This document shows positions 1 through 8,438 of a DNA stretch of 16,816 nt, piece by piece. The position numbers and the translations under genes are program-made. Origin of the DNA: Dunaliella salina (Eukaryota; Chlorophyta; Chlorophyceae; Chlamydomonadales; Dunaliellaceae); NCBI GenBank assembly GCA_002284615.2, contig MU069900.1, forward strand, positions 130,131 to 146,946, read 5' to 3'. The notes under the pieces were generated by a model, which saw only the letters and a program-made list of their open reading frames with translations, ran no database searches and was not told where the DNA came from. Position 1 is the stretch's first letter, and each line of letters starts with the position of its first letter.

Positions 1-118
1 AAAATTGGGGCTTTTTTGAAGCTCCTCGAAAAGACACAATACTTGCAAAAAAATTATTGTAATTATCCTGGCACCTCGCAATAAAGTGTGCTCACAATAC
101 TTTAGTACTGGTACAGTA
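1..118 (+). mobile_element. Family B element, copy 1, right end only
   Basis: This stretch aligns with the right ends of the two longer family B copies at 8566-9197 and 10018-10670. The shared order is a CTCG motif, an A/T-rich segment reading like TTGTAATTAT, then a second CACCTCGCAA motif, then ACAATACTTTAG. It ends near TACAGTA at 112-118, which corresponds to TACGGTA and GTCGGTA in the other copies. The left part lies outside the window. No protein is encoded. It is a diverged non-autonomous DNA element by inference from TIRs in the other copies; the superfamily is not identified. Confidence 0.55.
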
Positions 119-284
119 GAGCAAAGAGCAAAGCACTCCTGAATGCTTCCACCCATGTCACCATCTTTTGTGACATTGGCAAATGCACGATAAACAGCAG
201 GCATTAGAAGGGATGATCCAGCAGGGACCACTGCATGCCAGAGGGGATTTACACCAGGGGAACTGTAGGGGATGCTTTTCCTAT
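119..284. other. Spacer, nothing recognised
   Basis: Between the family B end and the first satellite unit I see no repeat, RNA gene or convincing open frame. Confidence 0.5.
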
Positions 285-802
285 GCTCAGGCAAGCCAGG
301 CAGGTGGATGCTCCTTCTCACATCTCCGGATTCTAATCATGTGATTCTTGCTCTGGGCAGCAAGGATGTAACACTATCAGTTGATACATTAAAGCTGCAA
401 GGCGAGATAAACAGACAGAGACAAACCGATCATTCAGGCAGATGGATGCTCCTTCTCGCATTTCTCTAATAAACCTGGGCACTGCTTTGCTCCTCGTCCT
501 TCTGGATACGTTCGCAATCTACAGCGCGGGCACAAAGTTCCATCTCCCATCTCTTGATGCTCATCATTTGATTCTCACTCTGGGCAGCGAGGATGCAGCA
601 GTTTTGTTATACATAGAAGCTGCCAGGCAAGAAAGGTGGATGGGGAGAGCCCAGCCCCTCATTCAGGGCAAGCAGCATGAGTACAAAGTTACAATATTTG
701 AAGTACTTCTCCTTTTAGGGCAGCAAGGATGCAGCAGTAGAAGTGACAGAAAAAAGCTGCCAGGCCAAGATCGGTGGACGGGGAGAGCCCAGCCCATCAT
801 TC
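285..802 (+). repeat. ~137-bp satellite, left block
   Basis: Degenerate tandem units. The motif CAGGCAGGTGGATGCTCC begins at 297 and recurs as CAGGCAGATGGATGCTCC at 435 (138 bp apart). The motif GGGCAGC[GA]AGGATGCAGCAG begins at 582 and recurs at 718 (136 bp apart). A unit also carries AAGCTGCCAGGC, GGGGAGAGCCCAGCCC and TCATTCAGGGCAAGCAGCA. The open frame at 442-960 runs through these units into the inserted element and has no recognisable domain, so it is not called as a gene. The array continues after the inserted element at 803-2042. Confidence 0.8.
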
Positions 803-958
803 CAGAGCTGGACAACTCCCCCCCCCCCAAAACAGGTGTTTTTAAAACGCCTCCAGCACAGGTGCGTCCCGACATGGGCCGTTCAAGCTTAGTTGCAAAT
901 GTAGCCATAGAGCTGTCTGTAGCCATAGAACTTGGCCGGCCCTGGTTAAGGCGCATAT

Positions 959-976
959 AATAGACATATGTCTATT
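959..976. repeat. Perfect 18-bp palindrome
   Basis: AATAGACATATGTCTATT is its own exact reverse complement. It lies inside family A copy 1. The corresponding place in copy 2 (about 7560-7585) does not keep it, so it may be private to this copy. No function can be assigned. Confidence 0.85.
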
Positions 977-1314
977 CTGACGCAGTCTAAACCCTACCTT
1001 TTGACCACCAAATCCCCATTCCTGACCACCCACTGCACCAAATTGGGTGATTTTAGGTGATTTGGCGTCCTCATACCAATTATATCATTGCAAGGAAATG
1101 AAGTGAAAAGACCCAGTGGTTGGTGAGGTACAAATTTCAGCCATTTCCCCTCGAGGAAATCCAGCACACAAGGTCATTTTTCCACCATCCTTCCTCAGGG
1201 TGGTGTCACGGGTGTGTGGGCCTTTGATCTCAAATTTGACCGTTTTTGCCACCGAATTCCAGAATGACTGGATGTAATTCCTATTTTTGGTTTTGGGATT
1301 CAGTGGCGAAAGGT

Positions 1315-1347
1315 GATCTATGCCAGATCAAAGTTTGGCATGAGATC
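1315..1347. repeat. Imperfect hairpin inside family A copy 1
   Basis: Arms GATCTATGCCA (1315-1325) and TGGCATGAGATC (1336-1347) pair across a 10-base loop with one bulged base. It lies in the segment missing from the shorter copy at 7428-8000. Confidence 0.6.
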
Positions 1348-2042
1348 TGACAAGATCTCGGAATTTCAACCCCAAAATTCATTTTCAAGCGTAATGATGA
1401 CTAGAAAGATGTTTTAATGAAAAATCCGTCAGAAAATCTCACGGGAAGTGCTCCATGAGTGAAAACAGGTTATGGTGCTCAGAGGTCCACCGAACCTCCC
1501 AGACGTTCTTGCCCACCCTGACCCAGCCAGACCACCTATTGACCCCATTTCTTTTACAATGATGTCTGATAAATCACTGCTACACAAGGGTAAATTCGAC
1601 CAGGTGGGGCAGGTTAGAAAATCCCCATTTTTCACCACATTGCCCCTTTTTCCCCTTTTGGAGCACCCTAGCTCATACACCAAGCCGATTTTTTCAAGAC
1701 TTTTTTTGGCAGAGTTGTGCCTTCCTAACCATAGAATATGCCGTTGAAAAAAGTTTTGGGGATGGTACAGCCAGGGAGGCCCAAAAAAGTTTTGGAATGC
1801 TGAAGGCCCTGTGACACCCCCCTGGTCCTTCCTCCTAATTTCAGAATTTGGATGAAGGATGTTTGCATAGAATATGGGGGCTGCGAACAAAGAATCATGG
1901 AAGTGAAAAATGGTCCCAGGGTGGAGCTGCAGGCCGTTTTAGAGTGATCTGAGGCCAGGAGAGGGTATCTCCGATTTTCATGATTGTTTGGTAAACATTT
2001 ATGGAACAATCATGGTTGATACCAGGGAGCTGTCCACCTCTG

Positions 2043-2245
2043 CCAATATTCAGGGCAAGCAGGATGAACACGATGCTACAATCTTTGAAGCACTTCCACT
2101 TTCAGGGCAGCAAGGACGCAGCAGTACAAATTGACAGAAAGAAGCCACCAGGCAAGATATGTGGACGGGGAGAGCCCAGACCATCATTCAGGGCAAGCAG
2201 CAAGAACACAGACCTATAATGTTTGAAGCACTTTCAACTGCAGTC
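2043..2245 (+). repeat. ~137-bp satellite, continued after insertion
   Basis: The interrupted unit resumes here with ATTCAGGGCAAGCAGGATGA and runs to 2104. A further unit begins at 2105 with GGGCAGCAAGGACGCAGCAG and again contains GGACGGGGAGAGCCCAGA and CATCATTCAGGGCAAGCAGC. The matches to 582-802 are clear by eye. Confidence 0.8.
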
Positions 2246-2700
2246 CACTAAGTTGGGACCACTCTGTGTGTGCTTACCCAACCACAGTGCAGTGCCTGGT
2301 GGTGTGGATGCATTACCTTCGTGCTTCCTGGCTACATGCATGCGTTATCAGGTGTTGCGTCACCTGATAGCGTGGATGCAGCAGTGCTGGGGCTGCCCTG
2401 CTTTTACCGGAAAGCTGCAACAGCTGGAGGTTCGGTGCAACATGTAGCAGCATGGACGCATTGCTTGCATGCCAATCATGCATAACCAGGCGCTGTGTTA
2501 CCTGACAGCATGGATGCAGCAGTGCTGTACATAAATTTTAGTACGGAATTGACCCACCCTACATGTACGTATATATGCCGTACACATTTACACGGAATTT
2601 GCCAACCCTATACTCACCTGACAGTGTGGATGCAGCAGTGCTAGGGTTGCCATGCCACAGGGAAGCTGCCAAGTCAGGAGGCAGGACGGAGAGGGCCACA
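2246..2700 (+). repeat. Satellite, diverged right block
   Basis: CCTGATAGCGTGGATGCAGC at 2363 recurs as CCTGACAGCATGGATGCAGC at 2501 (138 bp apart) and as CCTGACAGTGTGGATGCAGC at 2617 (116 bp after the second). Each is followed by AGTGCT. The first and third go on to an AAGCTGC[AC]A block, and the third then has ACGGAGAGGGCC, the same order as the left block, so both look like one family. An extra GTGGATGCA at 2304 lies 68 bp before that at 2372, hinting at a half-unit subrepeat. Confidence 0.65.
2528..2610 (-). mobile_element. Small A/T-rich insert in satellite, possibly hAT-end-derived
   Basis: This A/T-rich block separates the conserved AGTGCT of one satellite unit from the TCACCTGACAG of the next. 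Read on the minus strand, it holds TAGGGTTGGCAAATTCCG followed by TAGGGTGGGTCAATTCCG, two tandem copies that resemble the end CAGGGTTGGGTC of the MITE at 13995. No matching opposite end or target duplication is visible, so this may be a broken or solo end. Confidence 0.35.
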
Positions 2701-3511
2701 CCCACGACCACGAGGAGGGCACCAATGAGTTGGGAGGGGTGGAACCTGCAGATACATGCAGGTGGATGCAGACACTTTGAGGCATCAGTGCTAAAAACAA
2801 AGGGACGGAGGTGCAGAGGTGCAGGAATGTCGTCTGGGCAATTCTATTTGATGCCCATAAGAGCCAAACTGCTCCTGCATGCTCCCAACAAGGGTACCCA
2901 AATTGGCCGTATAACATTATATTTCATACCATGAAGGGGTGCCCACGGAGCAATTTTCTAGCTTGCATGCCAAATTTCTCCTCATAGCAACCAAGCTTGG
3001 AAACTTGCAACATTGTGGCTTATTCGCATTGCGCGGATCCTCTTTTCCATGACCCAATCTCCCACCCAGATCATTCACAGTCAGCCCCCCAATCCTATGC
3101 CAAAAATGGATGATATCCTGCCGGACATGTTTTACCCAATTCTGAGTATGAGGGTTTGCTTGTTTGAGGGTAAAGGCTAGCCTGGCATGTTGGGGACACC
3201 CGGATGTGGCTCAGGTGGAGCTCTGTGCATCAAAATCATGCATTTCTCTCATTTGGGCACACCAGTGCATGATTTGAGGCAACAGATGTTTCTCTATTAA
3301 TATTTTAGTAATTAAGGAGCATCAGGTGTGCCCCATACCTGCACTTCTTTGTCACCCCCGCAAATGGCCATTTTCTGAGGGACCCTGCTCAGGCCCAAAC
3401 TGCACCAGCGAGTGTTTGGGAAGCCTGCTGGTAATATTGCAAGTGATTTTGGGTTGTCGAGAGGACCCCTGCTGCTTGTCGGATTTCCATCGCACCGACA
3501 AGCACGCATAA
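2701..3511. other. Unassigned, about 0.8 kb
   Basis: Several open frames of 60-125 codons cross this stretch on both strands, overlapping one another with no recognised domain, consistent starts or splice pattern. No tandem repeat or RNA gene is seen. It may be decayed element sequence. Confidence 0.4.
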
Positions 3512-3742
3512 GCACGGAGGCCTGGCCTGGCCCCGATAGGCCACCTCCGCGCCCGCTGTTTGTCCTGGCCGATGCCTGGGGTTGTCATTATCAACACTGA
3601 TGCCGCGGGCTGCCACGATGGGCGCCAGGGAGGAGCTGCTGGGCTCCGCAAAGTTGCTGGAGCTTATAACTCTCAAGTTTTTGCTGGGCGAGACACATGC
3701 GAGGGAGTCAATTTAGTTTTCAATCTGTTCTTCAAGAGGTAG
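3512..3742 (+). pseudogene. Possible RNase H-like peptide fragment (doubtful)
   Basis: The frame is open from just after TAA 3509-3511 to TAG 3740-3742. From about 3572 it reads PGVVIINTDAAG, then GGAAGL, then a lone acidic CEGVN. That layout (hydrophobic strand, N/V-T/D-D, small residues, GG, later E) loosely resembles the first strands of the RNase H domain found at the end of many LINE and plant RNase H-like proteins, with the NTD Asp at 3599-3601 as the would-be catalytic residue. The fragment is short, has no reverse transcriptase next to it, and the match is from memory of the fold pattern. It could be chance. Confidence 0.15.
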
Positions 3743-3743
3743 C

Positions 3744-3806
3744 ATAACCAGAATTTGGGATAGGGCTTGATTTCCGAAATTCGGTCAATCTCACATTTCT
3801 GGTTAT
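3744..3806. repeat. 63-bp fold-back structure
   Basis: ATAACCAGAA (3744-3753) and TTCTGGTTAT (3797-3806) are exact 10-bp inverted arms. Inside, TTGA..TCAA and CCGAA-A-TTCGG are nested inverted pairs, so the whole stretch can fold into an interrupted hairpin. It lacks a T-arm and is too short for a standard tRNA. A very small MITE remnant or a hairpin RNA are both possible. Confidence 0.6.
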
Positions 3807-4243
3807 ATAAAGCTGTTTATATCATTAAATATTGAACATTTGCTACATCGCAAGTGTAGCTGTCAGCGGAAAATTGAACAGTATAAGCGTTTGAAATCCG
3901 GACCCTGTCCCAACACTCCGCTGAAGCATCAAAATCTCATTAAATTTTATTAGAAAGCCGTTCCCTGCCGTCATCACTCCTCTCGACTGGCTTTGGAGCA
4001 CCCCCCAAACAGCCCCCCGCCAGCTCGCATCAGGTGGCCACCAGTGCACTCAAAGACCATCCTGGGGTCCACCTGCAGGCTTGGGGGTGCAGCTGGAGGG
4101 TTAGGGCACACAGGGGGTGAGTTTCGCTGGCTGAGCGCGCAAACATGCAGGCCTAGCGCACAGCAGGGTTCATTAAATGGGACCAGCTCAGCGCTGAAAA
4201 ATTGCTTTTTCAACTAGCTTTCAGGAGGTGTTCTCAAAATGGG
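3807..4243. other. Unassigned, about 0.4 kb
   Basis: Both strands carry overlapping open frames near 3974-4217 caused by a C-rich/G-rich stretch. No domain, repeat or RNA gene is recognised. Confidence 0.4.
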
Positions 4244-4440
4244 CAGAGGTGGCCTGGCTGGCAAAAGGCAGGATATCACACAGGGATTGGGGGGCTGATT
4301 CACAGCACCAAAATGATCGAACCTTGGTGATTTGGGGTGCTCGAATCAAATCGACATGATAGCAGAAGAAATGGAGTGAACAGATAAAGTTTTTGACAGG
4401 TTTTGTACTTTCAGCCATTTTTGGCAAAGACGTGCACGGG
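4244..4440 (+). mobile_element. Family A relative, copy 3 (left part)
   Basis: It begins CAGAGGTGG like the family A terminus. From about 4302 it follows family A: CAGCACCAAAATG, GGTGATTTGGGGTGCTC, AATGGAGTGAACAGA, then TTTCAGCCATTT, in the same order as 1035-1150 and 7630-7745, but strongly diverged. I find no right terminus or target duplication, so it looks truncated. Confidence 0.5.
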
Positions 4441-5010
4441 GTATCAAGATCAAGCCTAATCCAAGCCTTGTTTCAGCAAATGCAACTATTTTGCTGCACA
4501 CAAAAAACAAACAGTTGTGTTTTTGGGAGCCTGTGGTTGGATTGTGGTGGGTAGTGTTAGGTAAGCCAGAACGCCTGCTTTTTTATGCCAACAAACGGAT
4601 CTATGCAATGAAATGGGGGCTGCGTGCGCGTCAGCCCGGGCCCTCAGGACCACCTGAGCTTGATCACGAAGCATGACTTTGGTCAACACGCGCAAAACCC
4701 AAAAACCATGCGCTGGTAATCCTGAGCTAAGTCGCTGCAATCTTCCTCATCTCTTCTTTTCCAGAGCATGACTGCCATCTTTCTAATCACTCTCCTTTGT
4801 AGCGTCGCTAGCATCACCTGCACCCACCCTGGCTCCCTGTGGTCATGTAAAGCTGAAGTCGTTGTCATAATGAGCAAAGTGAGCAGTGAGCTTGTACATA
4901 ACCTATTTCCCTAAATATAAATATAAATGCTGAGCTATAGCTTCCAGGAGTCAGCGCACTTTATTTTGCTGAAGTTGATGCAAGGGCGCTGTGCAACCCG
5001 TAACTATGGA
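4441..5010. other. Unassigned, with an AT-rich TATA-like run
   Basis: No repeat or gene is recognised. At about 4911-4928 there is CTAAATATAAATATAAATGC, which resembles a TATA box. There is no convincing coding exon downstream, since 5011 onward is tandem repeat, so a promoter is not claimed. Confidence 0.35.
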
Positions 5011-5163
5011 GTTGTCTTGACAAGAAGTTAAAGATAAAACATCACAGATTGGCTTCACATGTCGAGAGACTGGCATCATCTATGTAGTGTGCACTTTGAA
5101 ATTGCCTTGACAAGAGATTGAACTTAGGACATCACAGATGGCTCCACATGGCAAGAGAGGCAA
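5011..5163 (+). repeat. 90-bp tandem duplication, two copies
   Basis: GTTGTCTTGACAAGAAGTTA at 5011 recurs as ATTGCCTTGACAAGAGATTG at 5101. Each copy continues into ACATCACAGATTGGCT or ACATCACAGATGGCT, then TCCACATG or TTCACATG, then GAGAG. The period is 90 bp and the second copy is shorter. Confidence 0.75.
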
Positions 5164-5257
5164 CAAACCTGGTCTTCAGGATGAGTGCAGCCAGCAGAGG
5201 ACAGACAACAGAGGACAAACCTTGTCTTCAGGATCAGCGCCGCCAACAAGAAGCTCC
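5164..5257 (+). repeat. 52-bp tandem duplication
   Basis: CAAACCTGGTCTTCAGGATG at 5164 recurs as CAAACCTTGTCTTCAGGATC at 5216, followed by related GC-CAGC/GCC-AACA sequence. The frame at 5118-5360 spans this and is glutamine-rich; no family is recognised. Confidence 0.65.
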
Positions 5258-5535
5258 ACAGCAGATAGCTCTGGTTGATGATGGGAATCAGCACACCTGC
5301 AGAGGGAGCAAACAAACATGTCAAGGGCCAGTTACACGCGCGGCACTTCCCTGGCTTTGACAGCTGAGTGTGCAATTTGCATACCTTGAATGCATATGCT
5401 TCTTGTACCATGTACTTTATCTTGAGGCGCTAGATCATGAAGGGTACCCCCAGCCCTTGACCCAAAAAAACTCTATTATGTATGACAACAAAATCCTTTC
5501 ATCACAATGCAGCACTACAGGAAACTGTGTAATTA
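5258..5535. other. Spacer, nothing recognised
   Basis: No repeat, gene or RNA is seen. Confidence 0.4.
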
Positions 5536-5720
5536 GCCAGACATAGAAATTTGTCAAGCAAATACACTGTGACAGCACAGAATTTGTACTTTGGCAAGGA
5601 GCCAGACAACAGAATTTATTGAGCAAATACTCTGCAGCGAATAACAGAAACTTGCAGGAGGCCAGGCAACAGATTTCATTGAGCAAACACACTGCAGCAG
5701 TACAAGATCGTGCAAGCAGC
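5536..5720 (+). repeat. 60-65-bp tandem repeat, three copies
   Basis: Units start GCCAGACATAGAAATTTGTC (5536), GCCAGACAACAGAATTTATT (5601) and GCCAGGCAACAGATTTCATT (5661). Each continues with GAGCAAA or AAGCAAA, AC[TA]CTG, and ends near TTGCA/GTGCA plus AGGAG/AGCAG. The minus-strand frame 5435-5797 across it is an array by-product. Confidence 0.75.
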
Positions 5721-6220
5721 TCGACCACAAAGGCACCTGAAGGTATGGTGACTAAACCTTCAACTCCCACACCTACCTGGCAAGTGACTTGCGCCAATCA
5801 TTGAAAAGACTTGAGAAGCTGCTTCACATGCCCCAATCAAAATGAATGGTCGTTTGTCAACCTGCAGCATCTGCATGCACCAAGGGATCAGGAGCAAAAA
5901 TAGTCTGATGGCACCCATGAAAAAGCACAGGCTGGAGTAGGGTCAGTCATGGAGGAGGGTAGACTGGGGAAGGGGCAGTCGTGCAAAGTCTGTGGATGAG
6001 GATTGGTCGTCCCCATGGCTGAATCCCCCTTTGCTCAGGAAAATTGGTATAAATAACTTCACAACATATTACAGGTCACTGCACCATCTCCGGGCTTACA
6101 GAGTGCATCAGAAAGCTGTTTGTGAGCTCTGCATGTAGATGCTAAAAGGACGCTATAAGGTGCAGTGTGTGGCCAGCAGGGAAAAAAATTATGGAATCAA
6201 GAAGCAATGAAGGAGCACAT
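5721..6220. other. Unassigned, about 0.5 kb
   Basis: No repeat or recognised coding sequence. GGTATAAATAACTT near 6046 is TATA-like but has no gene attached. Confidence 0.4.
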
Positions 6221-6500
6221 GTCCCACTACTGATCAGTGTGCCAATTTCTAACCAGGCCACCGATTGACCCCACTCAAATTTCGTTAGATGCACGATCGT
6301 TGGCCACAACTCTAATGCAAAGCTCTCTGGGTATCAGCCCTGCACGGCTGAGCTGAAGAACAAAACGTGCAAAAAGGAGCCAAAAATGATTTTGTCCCAC
6401 TACAATTGGTGTGCCGATTTCTAGCCAGACCACCGATTGATCCCATTTAAATCTTGTTAGAGGCAACATTTTTGGTCGCAACTCTATGCCAAATTGGGTG
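6221..6500 (+). repeat. 173-bp tandem duplication related to family A interior
   Basis: GTCCCACTAC at 6221 and 6394 begin two copies. Both contain GTGCC[AG]ATTTCTA, CCAG[AG]CCACCGATTGA and GTTAGA, then CAACTCTA. The core AGCCAGACCACCGATTGATC (from 6423) matches family A copy 1 from 1525 (24 of 26 bases over the longer stretch), so this segment probably came from a family A interior. No TIRs were found around it. Confidence 0.65.
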
Positions 6501-6557
6501 CGCGACCTGGTGGCTTGGGCGAGCTGGCGGAGGGTCTCCCTCCGACGCCCAAACCAT

Positions 6558-6612
6558 ATACCTGATGGTGGCCCCCCCACTGACACCTGAATCATACCTG
6601 ATGGTGTCCCCC
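6558..6612 (+). repeat. Short direct repeat, ~37-bp spacing
   Basis: ATACCTGATGGTGGCCCCCC is followed by ATACCTGATGGTGTCCCCCG. It occurs just after the family A-like duplication. Confidence 0.6.
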
Positions 6613-6878
6613 GGCAAAATTTGTCACTACACCATCATTAGACGTACACTGAAGTACAGTGTGTGGGAGTGCAGTGTGAGGTTGCAAATGGGGACGAGAG
6701 AGGGTGAAGGCTGAGTTGGATGCCCTCAAACAACTAAGGGGGCAGAGATGGATGCCCAAGCAGCAGAGAGGGGCAGAGGATGCCAAACCAGGTGTGGAAC
6801 ATGCCACAGAGGCTCATCATGCAGTGCACCAGTGCGTGCAGGCACACACAAAGGAACACAACTTGAGCACGCAACCTA

Positions 6879-6904
6879 CTGCTGCTGCTGCTGCTGCTGC
6901 TGCT
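6879..6904 (+). repeat. (CTG)n microsatellite
   Basis: Eight uninterrupted CTG triplets plus CT. In other frames it reads as poly-Ala, poly-Cys or poly-Leu, and poly-Ser/Gln on the other strand, which explains the overlapping open frames from 6704 to 7148. None of these is supported as a gene. Confidence 0.95.
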
Positions 6905-6945
6905 CACACACTGCTGACTCCCAGCTATGCTGAACCTGCTGATTC

Positions 6946-7046
6946 GTTCTCGCAGGTGCTTCCCCTGCGCTGCTGCTGTTTTGTTCGCACAGGGAAAGCA
7001 CCTGCGAGAACAAAACAGCAGCAGCAGCGCATGGGGGAGCACCTGC
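6946..7046. repeat. Compound palindrome with three GCAGGTGCT arms
   Basis: 6946-6967 is the reverse complement of 6990-7011 with one mismatch (GTTCTCGCAGGTGCTT core). In addition 6952-6986, carrying GCTGCTGCTGTTTTGTTC, is a near-exact inverted copy of 7008-7046, carrying GAACAAAACAGCAGCAGC. The left arm can therefore pair with either of two right arms. The distal arm ends in a CAG run that could also pair with the (CTG)n tract at 6879. Confidence 0.85.
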
Positions 7047-7427
7047 TAGACAAAAGAAGTCCTGAAGCGCTGGTCGGTTGAGCCACACAAAGAATCTCCA
7101 TTTGCCAGTTTTCTCGGATATTCTCCATGCTTTAGACAGGAAAAGCATGTTTGATATGCTTTGGGAACACAGACTTGCATGCGCAAAGTGCGCATGCTGT
7201 TAACGAACACATCGGAGGGGTTCGGTCGCGGGGGCAAACAGTTGACTGGACAGGATAGACTCAAGCAGAGTTGGTACTGTGACATCCTGGATGAAAGATG
7301 GACTGGATAAGGAGTGATCAGAGATACATGCAAGGGAAGAAAAGGTTCATGTGGCATGGTTGGCATAGGAACACCATGTTGCACGAAATGTGCAGCATTT
7401 CACTGTCCCGCAATTCCTGTATTGTGG
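7047..7427. other. Unassigned, about 0.4 kb
   Basis: It contains the small hairpin at 7177-7197 and otherwise nothing I recognise. Confidence 0.4.
7177..7197. repeat. Perfect 9-bp hairpin
   Basis: GCATGCGCA, loop AAG, TGCGCATGC. No T-tract follows and there is no gene it could terminate. Confidence 0.7.
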
Positions 7428-8000
7428 CAGAGGGGGGCAGCTGAGGCCCAAAATCAGGTGTTTTTGGCATGCTCCTTGCGTAGGTGCGCTATACCGGGCA
7501 GTTTTCAAGCTTGGGTTCCTCTGATAGTAGAACTAGGGTTTCAAAACTGCCAGTCATGGCGCACGTGCCTAATCAGCCGCATCCTGAACCCTACTTTTCA
7601 CCACCAAATCTCCATATCTGACCACTTACTGCACCAAATTGGGTGATTTTTAGTGATTTGAGGTCCTTGTACCAAAAGAATATTGCTGCAAAAAAATGGG
7701 GTGAAAAGACCCAGTAGTTGGTGAGGTACAGAATTTTAGCCATTTCCGTTCGAGAAAACCCAGCACAAGGGGTGCCAAAAAGGCCAAATTTTGACCTCCT
7801 CCTTTCCTATTTTTGAATATGCGGGATATTAGTAGTTCATATGGGTGCTATAAGTATAAAAAATGGGGGTGAAAAGTGGTCCCAGGGTGGAGCTATGGGC
7901 CATTTTAGGGTGATCTGCCGCCAGGAGAGTGATCTGGGGTCCTCCGATTTTTGTCATTTTTCGTAAAATGTAATATTTCTATGTATTATGGTTAGCATGG
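7428..8000 (+). mobile_element. Family A element, copy 2 (internally deleted)
   Basis: It starts CAGAGGGGGGCAGCT, like the family A terminus. It then shares, in order, AGGTGTTTTT and TTCAAGCTT (as 831-890), ACCCTAC through CACCAAATTGGGTGATTTT and CCAGCACA (as 991-1175), and GGTCCCAGGGTGGAGCT through GTGATCTG..CCAGGAGAG (as 1912-1965). About 0.65 kb present in copy 1 (roughly 1195-1840) is absent. The right end is blurred: homology to copy 1 continues to about ATGGTT near 7990, but GTATTATGG at 7983-7991 also matches left flank GTATTGTGG (7419-7427) at 8 of 9 bases. Confidence 0.7.
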
Positions 8001-8438
8001 TCAGGGTCAGGTTTGAGAAAGAAAACTGGGAAAGAGCTTGTCTGGCAAATTGGCCAGTTGCCCCCCTCTGGTACTGTGGTATCCTTGGCCAACACATCTT
8101 GCTGCGCTGCAACATTGCGCTGCAACATGATTGTTGTGACCATTGTGGAAAATCCAAGCGGAACAGTGAGGGCAATGAATGTGCAAAGAATATGGATTGT
8201 GCAGCTTGCCATGTGCTGCAATTCATGTGCAATCTTGCATGTTCTGATCATTGTGGAGATTGCAGCAAATGTGATCGTTGTGGATGTTGGCCATGGATTG
8301 GGGAAGATGCAGCTTGTCAAGGTGCGCTTGTTGTTTCCTTGGACCAAAGAATCTAAACTTGCACGAGCACATAGAGTTCCCAGAACATTGAATCAAAGGA
8401 CCCTGGGTGGGTGACACTTTAAATCATTATGTGTCAAG
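8001..8438. other. Unassigned, open in several frames
   Basis: Two plus-strand frames (7988-8356, 8013-8414) and one minus frame (7979-8347) are all open. One plus frame is cysteine-rich because TGT/TGC recur. Recurrent ATTGTGG and GATCATTGTGG, GATCGTTGTGG motifs suggest old tandem duplication rather than selection for a protein. Confidence 0.4.

Larger units (their letters stand above)
803..2042 (+). mobile_element. Family A element, copy 1 (1.24 kb, TIRs)
   Basis: The ends read CAGAGCTGGACAACTCCC at 803-820 and, as reverse complement of 2025-2042, CAGAGGTGGACAGCTCCC: 18 bp with two mismatches. Flanking target copies are CCATCATTC (794-802) and CCAATATTC (2043-2051), matching at 7 of 9 bases. 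Cutting the element and one target copy out leaves 85 + 53 = 138 bp between satellite landmarks, the normal unit length. Long open frames inside (for example minus strand 1429-1890) show no transposase or DDE motif. It is non-autonomous. A CAGAG terminus suits hAT; a 9-bp duplication would suit MULE; I cannot decide. Confidence 0.8.

Noticed and set aside
442..960. 172-codon frame at the left of the window
   Set aside because: It runs through satellite units and on across the TIR of family A copy 1, with no domain.
3744..3806. tRNA
   Set aside because: The arms resemble an acceptor stem, but no T-arm or B box is present and the length is too short.
4911..4928. TATA-box promoter
   Set aside because: The motif is AT-rich and plausible, but no coding exon follows; the next sequence is tandem repeat.
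6704..7148. Poly-Ala/Ser/Gln-containing frames around the CTG tract
   Set aside because: They are open on both strands because of triplet repeats and the palindrome; no gene context.
7988..8356. Cysteine-rich, zinc-knuckle-like frame
   Set aside because: Another plus frame and a minus frame are open over the same bases, and the cysteine spacing does not fit one knuckle pattern.
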